DNA of 64,000 bases, taken from positions 1 through 64,000 of the forward strand of contig MEHQ01000745.1 of NCBI GenBank assembly GCA_008828725.1, given 5' to 3'. A model generated the notes under the pieces. The model saw only the letters and a program-made list of their open reading frames with translations. It was not told the DNA's origin and made no database searches. The DNA is from Saccharina japonica. Taxonomy: Eukaryota; Sar; Phaeophyceae; Laminariales; Laminariaceae. Positions within the stretch are counted from its first letter, which is position 1, and every line of letters begins with the position of its first letter. A program made the translations under genes and the position numbers. Positions 46,990-58,907 of this stretch are shown here, piece after piece.

Positions 46990-48501
46990 ATGACGTACCA
47001 TAACACACTCTCCATTAATAGTGCGGACAGACCGGAAAATATTCTAGCCTGTCCACCCACAAGTTCGCAAGACAGTCTCGAAGCCACGAGCCCCTCTAAA
47101 CGCGGGGTCAAACTCTTGAGGTCGCCTATTCCACCCAACGTGACGGGAGAAAAACTCCTCAAGTCGCGAGTTCGCTCCACATAAATTCGCTTCAAGCTTC
47201 GCAATCCGTCTCACAGACCCCAAATGTTTCGATCGGACTCAACATTAACATACCCAATCGATCGATCGAAAAAATAATGTCATAATCGAAAAACAAAAGA
47301 TCTACCCATATCTAAACTGCTGCGTTCATCACGAACCCGGTGCGAGTCCAGCATCGGTGCAAGCCAGGCGCGTGGGGGATCGCCCCAGATTTATATTGTA
47401 CGCTCATAGTCGGTGACGTTCCCGAAGTCACTTTGACAGTTTTCAGGGTACAGTTCGAGTGCCGTGCTGCGGGCTGACACATCACTATATAACCCGAGGA
47501 TACCCCAGGATGGCCTCACGCGCCACACGATGCAAGCCCTTGGCAGTTGCATGCCTATTCAGCGATATCGTGGCTGTCTCCGCAGATGTGTACTGCAAGG
47601 CGTGGCACCTACTACTGCTGTGTAGTGTTTTTCAGGCCCCGCGCTTAGGGGCCTCTCCGCGCCTGAAACGGTTGCAACATACTTTGACGAACGTTGTATG
47701 TGCCCTCAGCCCGATGAACTCTGCCATGGCTCAGAGGCCTGACGAGTTCACGTATAAACCACCGAAAATATCTACAGTAAGCACGAATGCGAATGCAAAG
47801 TTCTAATAATGCACGAATGGGATCGCAAACTCATATATCACATGCAGGAATAAAAGGTAACAAAACATGAATGCGATTCCAACGCCAGTGCCCGGCTCTT
47901 CAACTTAGAAGCCCCGTCAATACACACAAACCATTTGGTTGGCCAGAAGAACGAACTACCTCCCTCGTGGCACGTATCGTTTGTAGATCTACAGTGCGCG
48001 GCGGAATGGGTGTCGCTTCAGTTGACGCTCACACATGACGCGTCACGGATGCACTACTACTGTACTTCTCTACCGGGGCTTGCGAATCAAGTCACACGCA
48101 TCTCCCAAACGTCACAGCCTGACCAGACCCTCGGTCGAATTTCGCTCGGTAAAAACACGGTCGCTAGGGATGATATTATGCCCCCCCCCCCCCTCTGCTC
48201 ACGGCATGGGCTTTCTATGGCGACCAGCGTCCTCGTGGCGGAAGTCGTCTATGCAATTTCGTGCTTGGTTTTTCGCTGGGTGGAACTCATCGCGGTCTGT
48301 CGCCGTCCGTCACGCTCCTACTCCTGTCACCAATCCTGCCGTCCGACAGGGTGCAGCATACCCCGTGGATCTTTCAGAAATCGAAGTATTCCTTTTGCAT
48401 GTGTAGCGCGCCTTAACGGGACTAATCTATTGCCTCCGAGAGGATCATGTCTCGCTTCGAAGAGAGAAGCCTGTGGCCCTTTGTGAGTCTTCGATCCGCT
48501 C
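46990..48501. other. 3' flank of gene C, duplicated with 25240-26787
   Basis: Homologous to the 3' flank of gene B through many ordered blocks, without a shared open frame. Contains a 13-nt C run at 48181-48193 absent from B. Confidence 0.6.
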
Positions 48502-51500
48502 TCAGAAGCGTACAGAAGCCTTCATGTGCTTTTCCTTGACGATGTTACCGTCCTCGTCCACGTAGTATTTGGTAGTGTCGAGTGCTGTCTTTGGTTTCTT
48601 CTTCTTAGCAACGGAGGCCCCCAGGCGCGTACTAGGTATTCCACGACGTGCCGGCAGCGTGTACGGTTCCACCTGTATTCGGGACGATAGCCGGGAGACC
48701 AAACGATGCCAAACGATGCCAGGCGATGTTTAGCTTGGACCAGTCTGCGATGGCTTGCGCATGGCACTGAGTCGTTGAGATGCCGTTTATCCGCCGTGCG
48801 TGGCACCACGTCAATCTCGACAGTCTTGTTGCGGCAACATTAGTCTAGACAATTGAGCTCACTTGAGTCCAAACATCGACGGTCAGCACAAGCGCAACGA
48901 AAATACATACATTTAATGCGGTACCCTGACATGAGCACAATTCGCACAACCAATCTGTATGTAATCTCGTTTATGTAAACCTTCGAATGCTTCTAAACGG
49001 GTGCTACACGTAACCCAACCATAGTGTGCCTTTACACCGTCCTAACGTCATCAAGGTCTCAATCAGGTAGATGTATATCGGAATTTTTGTGATTCAACGT
49101 CGATCGTGCACCTGATGTTTTCCGGAATGCCTTACGGTGCCGTTCAACAACAAATGTTTGGCAAAAAATAGCGCGATATGTACTGTAGATCTCATCATAA
49201 TATGGTTGCACATTATCCAGGGTAAAATGAGCTGTGCAGACGGCTTAGGGTCATACCAGGGCACTATCCCCACGGTTTTACATTTTCCCGCACCATGCCC
49301 TCCATTGCAACCCTTGGGGTGTTCCCCGCCCAGGCCTTACCGTGGTTAGAGGTGGGGCTGTTTTGGTGATGCTGTTCGCGGACATACCGGAACCTTGTAA
49401 CATATATAAGGTGACCCGCTGCTGTTTTATCGTACTTCTCAGGGTGGATATCGTGTGTGCCGTGTATTGGCGCCGTATGCCCTCTCTGTATTGACTAGGG
49501 GGACTCAACTTCCACACCTTGCCAATCGTACCAAGTACCTGGTAGGCCAATAGCGTCCGACCGTGACAGCACAGCGTTTCACCATAGATACTGTACATGG
49601 AAGCACAACAGCCTGTATGTAACGGCCTGCACGTTGAGAGAACTCCTCCCAACACTACGTATTTCGCACATTGAAGAACAGGCCATCTTCGGTCTCGCCC
49701 TTGGGAAAGCACAGCCGAAGACGCATGCTGCGGTAGAGGTGCACCATGATTCTACCTTCTGAGGGTGGTGGCTTAATACTTGAGGAGCGCTATACATCAC
49801 CGTAGAAACCGATTGAACAGGAAACCAAATGTGCCACTCAATGAACAGTCACATGGCCTGAGTATAAAATGAAAACCGTTGCAGTACAGCAGTGAATATA
49901 ATTCCGATGACTTTGGGTGAAGGAAGCTTTCATAGATCGTTCAGAAATCGTTTCAGACAAAAAAAAAAAGTCATACGTCTATCGTAACACGCGTCAGCCA
50001 GACATGGCAACCCAACAATTCCAAGATACGCGCTGGGCCCGCTCACCATGCTGGGGTCGACGATGTACCCGATGTCTTCCAGAGATGCTACCGTAAGCTT
50101 CGACAGAGGCTCGGGAGCACCCTGTCCACGGTGGTCAAGGTAACCAAGCGCAATCGATATACACACACACGTACACACGTCGCGCACGGTCGATAGGCGT
50201 GGGAGGTGTAAAGCAGACGACACCGCGACTGCCGCTCGAGGCCGCCTTGTTGTAGTCGCCTTGGGCCTTTCATGTATAGGTATAGGAAAAAACGGCAATA
50301 TGACCACGGATGTTTACGGTAGATCATTGAGATACGAATGCCTGGTACGTTAATAGTACGTACAGGACTGATAACAACACAAATATCGACACTATCGATG
50401 ACAACAGCAAAACAAATAGATATTTGCCAAGAACAGGTATACCTGGTCCATGTTGGACCAAAAACAGGCACATACTAAAACCAAGTAAACAATACGCGCC
50501 AGGAGCCCTGCGGTTGGCCAGCTTGACATCGTACCTGATATTCGGCTTGAAATGGGCCAGGTACACCTGGACTGGGCTTGTCTACAGTACTCTGCCTCGC
50601 TTTCAACTGTTTTTGCCTGTGTTTGAACCAAGCAGAGGCCATACACTGTTGTTGCTCTTCGTATGTCGTACCCTCGGGCTCGGTTATAACTACGCATTAT
50701 AGTATATATATCCTTCGAAGTATGTATATATGTAAACTCTGTACGTTGTAACCTCATACATGTATTCACAAAAAATAAAAACAACATCTGTGAGATCAAG
50801 GATTTCGCCAAAAGTCATCTATGTACGCAAGTTCTGTGTCATATAGGTCAATCGCGCGTGCTCATACTTCGGTTACAGTACCAGGTATGTATCTAGTGGG
50901 TGAAAACGTACGCTGATTTAACGTGTTTCTTGTTTGGGGTGTACGATGCGTGTGCACTAAGTACTGCCGCGCTTTTATGGTCACAGTGATGAAGCACCGT
51001 GTACACAGAAGGAAGTTCGTATGCCCCACCCCGCGTCGAGGTGGGCTCAGTTTTAAGTACGGCGAAAAAACTTCGTGCCGAGCAACTACTGTAGTTTCCC
51101 GAGGATGGTCGAGGCTTCAAAGCTGGTAGTGGTAGGAGGGGCCAGAAGAAGTACTCTTGGTCCACCCGCCGTGGCGAACACACTGAAGCATGGCGACCCT
51201 CCGCAGGTCCGCGTGACGTCCGTAGTGCCTATACCCTCGCGAAAACAACAATATTTAGATTTTGGAGGCCGCATGCTCACTGTTCAGGTGCACAAACATT
51301 TATTCATGTTCTGTTTTTTGTGATTTATCATGTCCAAACACACCGTCAGTGGCGTGTAAGTTTTGCTTGGTTTCATGGTGTGCCTAATTTTGGCTCAGAT
51401 TCAACAACAACAGGTGTACCTTTTTGTTTTGGCATTTTCTCAAGAAAAATATCATGTTTGTGTTGTACAGCTGAGTTTGAAGGGCAACAAACGAATAGGG

Positions 51501-54500
51501 GTGGTGGTGTTGAGGCAACGATATTTGCGTTTGATCGATGCGCGGGTTGATCTCGTAACGAGAGCACACCCCTAAATCGAGGCACGCCATCACCGCGTGC
51601 TGTAGGGCGTGTGGTCCATGGTGTAGGGAAGCAGTATACGAGTTACTCTTACATCTTCCCCGAAGCCCGTCATGGTCTCGTCGTCAAATATTTCCTCAGA
51701 CCAATGCGAACAGCGTGTACCTGTGTGAAATTAACGTGTTTAGCGCGAAACGTTTATGGAGAACGCCTCCATGTGCGGGCGGCGAAAAATCGCGATAAAC
51801 ATTTTCATCGGCCAACGTTGACGTTTTTACTTTCACCACTCTGGAGATATTTCAAGTTTGGGTTCGTCATCAAGGCAGCAACGTCTTGTTTTCAATGACT
51901 CTCTCCCCCAAGTAATTGCGAACGTGGATGTATGCGAAGGTGCAAAACATAGGTGTCATTCTCGCTCTACACAACACAGACTTCGTGGGAAAACGTTATT
52001 GAAGATCAGGCCAGATTGGGTACGTCTCTTTGCTGCGGACTGGCAACCGGCATACCTCTACTTGTACACGCCTGTACTGTAGAAGCAACGAGACCCAATC
52101 TTCGTACCTAGCAAACAGTTCCAGTACATATGCGTAATGCCCTGTTTCTTACCGTTATCGCTTTTCACATCAATGATTCTGGCTGCTGCCCCAGGCGAAG
52201 CTCCCAGAAGATCATTGTAGACCGCTGCAGCTGCGGGGCATGTCCACTCGGGGCTATTGTCCTCCTCGCAAGTGCTGCACTCTTCCCAATTAATCCTGCA
52301 GCCGGAATTTCAGGCGTGCAGTAGGATGTGGGCGTGGTCAACCGGGCAGGGGGGGAGGGGTGGCTCCGTGAATAAACCGAGTCTAGTGCTCCCCAGGATG
52401 TTTGGTTTTGCAGCAGTGCAGTCGGTTGGACTAATCAAAGTGCGAGCTATTGCTCTTCAGCGAGGAGGCGCCTTTACCGGTCTGATCCCACAAATCGTAC
52501 CAGATAAAGTCCCAAATAACGTGCTTTTGGGTGTTTTTTATGAAAACCACGAGAAGCCGTCGACCCAATCCAACCCTACCCAAAACCCTAACCAAAACCG
52601 TAGTCCAGGGCAAGGCTCGACCCGTGCGCGGCTTCGCCGCGCGTTTTAGACAATCTGACAAAAAACGATATGCGGACCACCACAAAAACCGTAAAATATT
52701 TGGTGTTTTATCTGGTACGATTTGTGGGCCAAGAGCACTGGCAAAGACTACTGTCAGCGAGAGCTTCATGGTTAGGTAACAAAGGCCCTAATGTAGGGCC
52801 TGAGTGAAACTGTCATTGCGTCATTGCACTTCCATGTCTGGAAGCGTGGTGACTTAAATGTTTACGAGTCCGCCGCAGGTTCAAAATGAACAATACATAC
52901 TGTAGTCAACACCTACTGTAGTGCAAATCGACCGGGCAATGAAAGAAAACGGGACCTTCAAACACTCGAGAAGGCGGTAGAGTCAAACTCATCCATGAAG
53001 CATAGCATGTGCTGCAACCGACGTAAGAACGAGAGGCGTCGTGAAGCTTTATCAAGGCAATACACAATGCGATAACGTGTGTTCCTCGTTGGTCATACTG
53101 AAACGTGAAAATAGTATTAGAACCCGTAGGAGTTTGATGGTATACGTCTGCTTTCGATGGGACTGACCCGAAGCCAATGACGTGTGCCATCTCGTGCAGG
53201 TAAAGGAACTCCAGCTCGGGCTCGCTCAGCTGCGCCAGATCATCGACATCGAATGCCATTCTTCCGATAAAAGAGACACCGGGGCAGTCACTCCACACGA
53301 ATGTGGGGGAGGCTCCCCCGAGCGTCTCTCCAGCTCCGTCAATAAACACTTGGCTGGCCACAATCTGAAGGCGGCCAGCCGGCGTAGCCTCGAAATCCAC
53401 GCCTGCAAGCTTAATCCCCCCGCATGGAACATGGGTGACCACCTGTTCCCACCTGTGTACAGACAAGGCAAGTAGCGGGGACAAAACGCATCGACCAAGT
53501 TCAAAGCAGGCACATATTGACAGGCGGATTTGTCGACACCTCAACTTAACTTCTATGAGTACGACAAAGGGGATGTTAGAGTTTCCAATCGGGGTCTTCT
53601 TGAGATTTCCGCACAAGTTTCTACAGTACGTGAAATATGGATATTATATTAGGGTACAGCTACGTGTGTTACGTGCAGTCTTCCATAGTTGTGCAGCCGG
53701 CTACGTTAACCGTTTGTAGTGGAGACACCCCCATCGCATGTAAATTAAACAGCAGTGTATATAGCGTGATCCGATATCGTTGGATGCGTTAGTGTACTGT
53801 ACTGTACTGTACTGTACTGTACTGTACTGTACTGTACTGTACTGTACTGTACTGTACTGTACTGTACTGTACTGTACTGTACTGTACTGTACTGTACTGT
53901 ACTGTACTGTACTGTACTGTACTGTACTGTACTGTACTGTACTGTACTGTACTGTACTGTACTGTACTGTACTGTACTGTACTGTACTGTACTGTACTGT
54001 ACTGTACTGTACTGTACTGTACTGTACTGTACTGTACTGTACTGTACTGTACTGTACTGTACTGTACTGTACTGTACTGTACTGTACTGTACTGTACTGT
54101 ACTGTACTGTACTGTACTGTACTGTACTGTACTGTACTGTACTGTACTGTACTGTACTGTACTGTACTGTACTGTACTGTACTGTACTGTACTGTACTGT
54201 ACTGTACTGTACTGTACTGTACTGTACTGTACTGTACTGTACTGTACTGTACTGTACTGTACTGTACTGTACTGTACTGTACTGTACTGTACTGTACTGT
54301 ACTGTACTGTACTGTACTGTACTGTACTGTACTGTACTGTACTGTACTGTACTGTACTGTACTGTACTGTACTGTACTGTACTGTACTGTACTGTACTGT
54401 ACTGTACTGTACTGTACTGTACTGTACTGTACTGTACTGTACTGTACTGTACTGTACTGTACTGTACTGTACTGTACTGTACTGTACTGTACTGTACTGT

Positions 54501-56907
54501 ACTGTACTGTACTGTACTGTACTGTACTGTACTGTACTGTACTGTACTGTACTGTACTGTACTGTACTGTACTGTACTGTACTGTACTGTACTGTACTGT
54601 ACTGTACTGTACTGTACTGTACTGTACTGTACTGTACTGTACTGTACTGTACTGTACTGTACTGTACTGTACTGTACTGTACCGTACTGTACTGTACGGT
54701 ACTGTATTAGTTACATAAACTGATACGGAACACCGATACAGGTGCTAACGTTGAACATGGGTGACGAATTGACGGCCATTTTGCGATAGGGCGGGGCTGG
54801 TACAAGGTTGTCATAGCAGTCTGTACATCAGCTGGTGTGGGCGTTGCGCGATGGACTGACCTATCAGCTTGCGCACGAACAACGTCTTTTTGCGCCTCGG
54901 TCCATGTCCCGTTATAGAAAACCTCGATGTAGAAACGAGCAAGATCTGCGTGAAGCAGAATCAGAAACAATTGTTGATGACTAGCTGGTGTAAAGGTGGA
55001 CTATTAGGCTTCCATCCGCATGTTTACGGAAATGAACAGCCACATGCAACCCCCAAAATGACTTTCGCGACCAACGCTTCGTGTAAAAACAAAGCGATGA
55101 AACTGACCCACAATGATTTTCGGGTTGTGTACGCACCGCATACAAGAACATTTGTAGAGTGACTACTGCAACGTGTGTACAACTGCTCACGCGAAGCACG
55201 GATCTAGAGGACACGGCAGTAAACGCTTGTGTCGGTCGGCGAGGGGCATTCCATTGCGATGAAACGTTCTCACTTGCGGTGTCCGTTTGGCAGCTCATCC
55301 CTCCGAATCCGTCTGGGCAGGAGCACATATGCCCCCCTGCCGAATCTACGGAACACGTGCCCGCATTGCACGGGTTGGGGTCGCATGCTCCACCTGCGGC
55401 GGTCCATGGGTTTCGTTACGAAAAGCAGAAGGCACGTTGAAGATAGCTGGACGAGGTGGGGGCAGGCAATAAGTGTACTGGGCATTTTCAGTGTCTACCT
55501 GTTCGAACTGTTTGCGGCATGCCGATTCTCTGCAAATCACGACAGACGCCAGCGTGGCCTTGCGATCGCGGCAACGTCATACGAAGTATATATGTTTGGG
55601 TGTTTTCACGGCGCCATTTTATTACGCGTATCGTTCATTTCGATCGTGAGAAACGCCGTATGATACTCGTAACATTCGATGTGAGGAAAATTGTCGCAGG
55701 ACGAAGTTCTAACTAGTGAACAATCGTGTTACAGTAACCCCACCGTCAGTGATTAATCGAGCAGGTTTACGAAGAACAACCGTGCCTTCCTTCAAAACCA
55801 GTGTATGGGGTGCGGATGAAAGGAAGGACCGACAGACGCGTATACTTTGCTGTATATGTTGGCGCAGCTACTCTTTGGTCTTCTTCGTTTGAGACCCTCA
55901 CGTTCAACAGTTGCGGGTGTAACGACTTCCTGACGTAAGACAGGGCTCGAGGCTTCGACTGGAAGCTACCGTACTGTATGTACCAGTACTTCGCTCTAGA
56001 AAGCATGTATGTCCTGCCACCACAGGGCCAAACGCACCTACGAGTATTAAGGAGGTGGTATTCGATGTTCCGTGAGTAGACAGACACGTGGGAGCAAAAT
56101 AACGTCCAGATTAAACGGACGGGTGAGCGACCGAGCAACGAAAGCTAAGACGTGAAACGTCATTTTGAGGCCACCAACCTACCAAGAAGGGCCGCATAGC
56201 GACCATCGCGCAACTATCGCACAACCTGTGTTAACTGTACTATACCTAAGCATAGAATGCATAAAACTCCAACCAAGGCCAGTTCGTTTTTGTTGTGCAT
56301 TCGTTCACTAACCATTGCCGTCTTCGTTTTCGCACTGGCCTTCGCACGCAAGGTTGGCGGTAAGCCTCGAACACGCGTCTCCGAAACCGTCGCAGATTGT
56401 AGAAATCGACGCCTCAGCTGATGCCTCAAACGGAGAGCCGTAGTCGACCAGATCGCACACAGACTGCAGGCCTCGACCACACATCACGTCCCACGTGTCT
56501 TCACAGTCACCACAGGCATAGAGGCGGCGGCGCTCGACCACGGACGCTCCGTCGTATTGCCGTTCGGTTGCTTCGCTGTCTTCCGTAAGCACTCTTCTCG
56601 TCGATCCCGGGGACTGGTTGTTGCCCAAGGTGACGTCGGGTGGAGACGTGGGCGCCACTTCGTACTTTAGGTTCGCAACTTTGATATCGGTCACATCGCC
56701 GGCGGTGTTGAACTTGTAAATAGATGTTTCGTCGTCCACCTTGAAAATCAGGATGAACGGTTTGCTTCGGCTATCGTCGAATCGGATGACGTTGAAGTTC
56801 ACGCCTCCCTGCGACACTTGCATCCTCTCCTTAGCAGCCTGTGCGAGCGACAAGTTGAGGAGCACCACCGCCAAAAGGCGTGCAGTCGTCCAGCGGCAGA
56901 GGGTCAT
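48502..56907 (-). CDS. Gene C: secreted EGF/leishmanolysin-like (M8) zinc metalloprotease, 8 exons
   Basis: Exons, 5' to 3' on the minus strand: 56907-56313, 55393-55274, 54945-54861, 53452-53168, 52295-52153, 51720-51653, 50121-50047, 48672-48502. The joined frame is open for 513 aa. A signal peptide lies at about 1-23, eight cysteines at 132-192, an EGF module at about 200-237, and a metzincin domain with DGAGETLGGASP, zinc motif HEMAH at 353-357, third ligand His415 in CSHW and Met-turn Met426 in ETMTGF. The tail begins VEPY. The fourth residue of the zinc motif is Ala where A and B have Gly, which the HExxH consensus allows. Introns 3 and 6 are much longer than in B (1408 and 1531 nt) because of a microsatellite and a ~1.2-kb insertion. 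Intron 4 carries its own TIR element. Function as for genes A and B. Confidence 0.9.
52487..52728. mobile_element. MITE-like TIR element in intron 4 of gene C
   Basis: The first and last 22 bases are perfect inverted complements (CCCACAAATCGTACCAGATA at the left end), with weaker pairing further in. The centre has a GCGCGGC-TTC-GCCGCGC hairpin near 52628-52645. The matching part of gene B intron 4 (around 29370-29395) lacks it. No coding capacity. Confidence 0.7.
53793..54706. repeat. (TACTG)n microsatellite, ~914 bp, in intron 3 of gene C
   Basis: About 180 perfect copies of a 5-bp unit (ACTGT on plus, ACAGT on minus), with a few variant units only at the right end near 54681-54700. The 312-codon open frame through it encodes only a five-residue repeat and is not a gene. 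The same intron in genes A and B (577 and 524 nt) has no such array. Confidence 0.98.
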
Positions 56908-57005
56908 ACCTGTTCGACGCCGTTGACGAGTGTAACGGCTGCAACAACAGTGGGTGGTGGGATGGCCCCGGGAAGCGTTTCAGGTTCAGGGAGTGTATGA
57001 GCCAT
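56904..57005 (-). promoter_or_regulatory. Upstream ORF of gene C, stop overlaps the gene start (ATGA)
   Basis: A 33-codon frame starting MAHTLP ends in TGA that overlaps the ATG of gene C by two bases. This arrangement can allow termination followed by reinitiation. The position of the upstream ATG is shared with gene B, where the frame instead runs on past the main start. The CAGGTATGA context is also an excellent splice donor, so an alternative 5' exon cannot be excluded. Confidence 0.4.
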
Positions 57006-58300
57006 GCGTTTGGGCTGTTACCGCGGCACGGGAGATGCCAAGGCGGTAGTACGGTTCGAAATAATACGAGCGGGTATTGTACACGGCGCGAAAACCCATG
57101 ATCATTTTTGGAGGGGTAAAAATGGCACAAACACAAGCAGCTACAACGGCAGCAATGGCAACAACAGCAAACCATGACCACCAACAACGACAGCAGGAAA
57201 TAGCACCAAACCACCTTCAGCACCAACAGCAGCAGCAATAACAGCAACGACACCAACAGCAACACACCGACAGTATCGGCAACAGTAACCACGAAAAAGC
57301 GTGGCATATCCCCGTATGTTGTTCTGTACAGTGAGCTACTGCTTAGAGTGGGCTAGCAATTCGAACCCCGGCAGTTCGGTGATTTCTGCTACCAGGGGAA
57401 AAAAGGTTAACGGTACGAATTCCCTTCAGTCTGCCTAGCGATACGTACTACAGGTATACAAATTCCCTTCAGTCTGCCTAGCGATACGTACTGTACACAG
57501 TATGTGACTACTGTAGGGGGGATGCATATTGCCTATACATAAAGTATTTGTTTTCAATATATTCCCTCGAAGGGGTGCGTAGCGATACGACTACTGTAAG
57601 GAAAGGGTATAATAAGCTATGTCTGAAGGCGAAGAGGGCCCAAAACCAACTGCACAACAACGGGGGCACCATCTACCTGGTAGGAAAGAAAGCGTGCCGT
57701 TGTGTTCAGCAATAGGGAGTGATGCAATAATATGTAAATGTGTACAGTAGTAGTGATCGGCATCGTTTTCGTTTGAAGTAAAATATAATTATGCAGCTGC
57801 GGGGGGGGGGGGGGGTGTACTCATGTTGTGCACGGCCGTAGTCATATGACCATAGACCCTCGCATCCCTACAATGCCGGGACGGAGCGCGTTGGGTTTTC
57901 ACCAACCAGGCAGACATTGCTTGCACCAAGCGCGAAACGCCGTGAGGTATTGGGCGAGTCGCATGGAGGGTGAGCTGCATCCTGCTAAGAACCGCCTGTG
58001 AGGCGGACTTGCGTATGGACGACAGCTTCAATGAGTAAATTTAATTTCTGGTGTGGCCACTTCCGGAGACAGCAATGGGTTTTACTATGTAACTGCCTCG
58101 CGGACGCCTTACCATATTAACACTACGTGAAACGACCATTCCCCTTGTGCGGAACAAAGGTTCTCCACCCCGCACAAATGATCTACTCGACCGCCAGCTT
58201 TGGTGACCGCCAAAATAAAATAACAAAAAAAAACGGCACCCTGGTTGTCTAGCTCACGCAGCGAGTGGCGTGTTTTACAGCGTCGTTGCCAACCGACGCC
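57006..58300. other. 5' flank of gene C
   Basis: Aligns with 33084-33830 upstream of gene B, including the CAA/CAG tract (57120-57290). From about 57816 to 58660 there is extra DNA absent from B, bounded by two related segments (GTCATATGACCATAGACC near 57840, GTCATTTGACCATTGACC near 58657), each beside a G run. This suggests an insertion with a flanking duplication. Confidence 0.5.
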
Positions 58301-58308
58301 AACCCAAC

Positions 58309-58333
58309 CTATAAATATATTATATTTATAGGG
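58309..58333. repeat. Perfect AT-rich palindrome beside poly-G runs
   Basis: CCTATAAATATA, one T, then TATATTTATAGG, followed directly by G runs at about 58331-58341 and 58346-58353. It marks the edge of the AT-rich segment to its right. Confidence 0.7.
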
Positions 58334-58388
58334 GGGGGGGGTATAGGGGGGGGTCTTCCGACAAAGATTGGAGTATTTTTTTACATAC

Positions 58389-58480
58389 CATTTATGGGTG
58401 TTCTAATTTCATGAGCCATACTTGATAAAAATTTAGACTTTGCTTCTGAAGCCTGTATAGCTTTAATACTTTCAGTTGAC
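58389..58480 (-). pseudogene. Orphan exon-like fragment encoding a histidine-kinase H-box (HisKA)
   Basis: On the minus strand a 92-nt segment has an acceptor (TTTTTCAG) and a donor (GTATGT) and encodes 30 codons. The stretch SKFLSSMAHEIRTPIN has the form of the HisKA dimerisation and phosphoacceptor motif, with His in MAHEIRTP. It sits in a conspicuously AT-rich island (about 58380-58580) unlike its surroundings, inside the DNA that gene C has and gene B lacks. No ATP-binding domain or further exon is visible; GC-rich DNA and G runs follow at once. It is most likely a stranded piece of a sensor-kinase gene of different base composition, moved here by insertion or a mis-join. Confidence 0.55.
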
Positions 58481-58907
58481 CTGAAAAATTCCCATATAGC
58501 ACAAAATATTAATATTTATTAAATCATTAATTTGTGTGATCTAAATTAAAATATATATTATACGTAAATAATAATGGTATGGGCACAGTTACCTTTCCCT
58601 CGGTTCAAACGCTTTTAATAGAAGCGCTTTCCGGAACTCATTTGTTGCTTGCCTTAGTCATTTGACCATTGACCACGCATCCCTTTCGAGACGGAGCAGG
58701 GGACAGGGGGGGGGTGAGTTGGAGGAGTTACTGCTCGGAAATGCTGTATGCTGGTGATTGCGAAGCATCTGTCGGGAACGGGTTGTTGTGTCTATCGTTT
58801 CAAGAAGGGGAAGACATTTTTTGGTGAATGTCGACACTAATAACTCGACTACTACTACAGTAGTAGTATGTACTGTAGATAGTATGTGTTTGCTGCACGC
58901 TAAATCG

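Noticed and set aside
53780..54718. 312-codon open frame on plus
   Set aside because: It is a translation of the pentanucleotide microsatellite (a repeated five-residue pattern) and lies in an intron of gene C.
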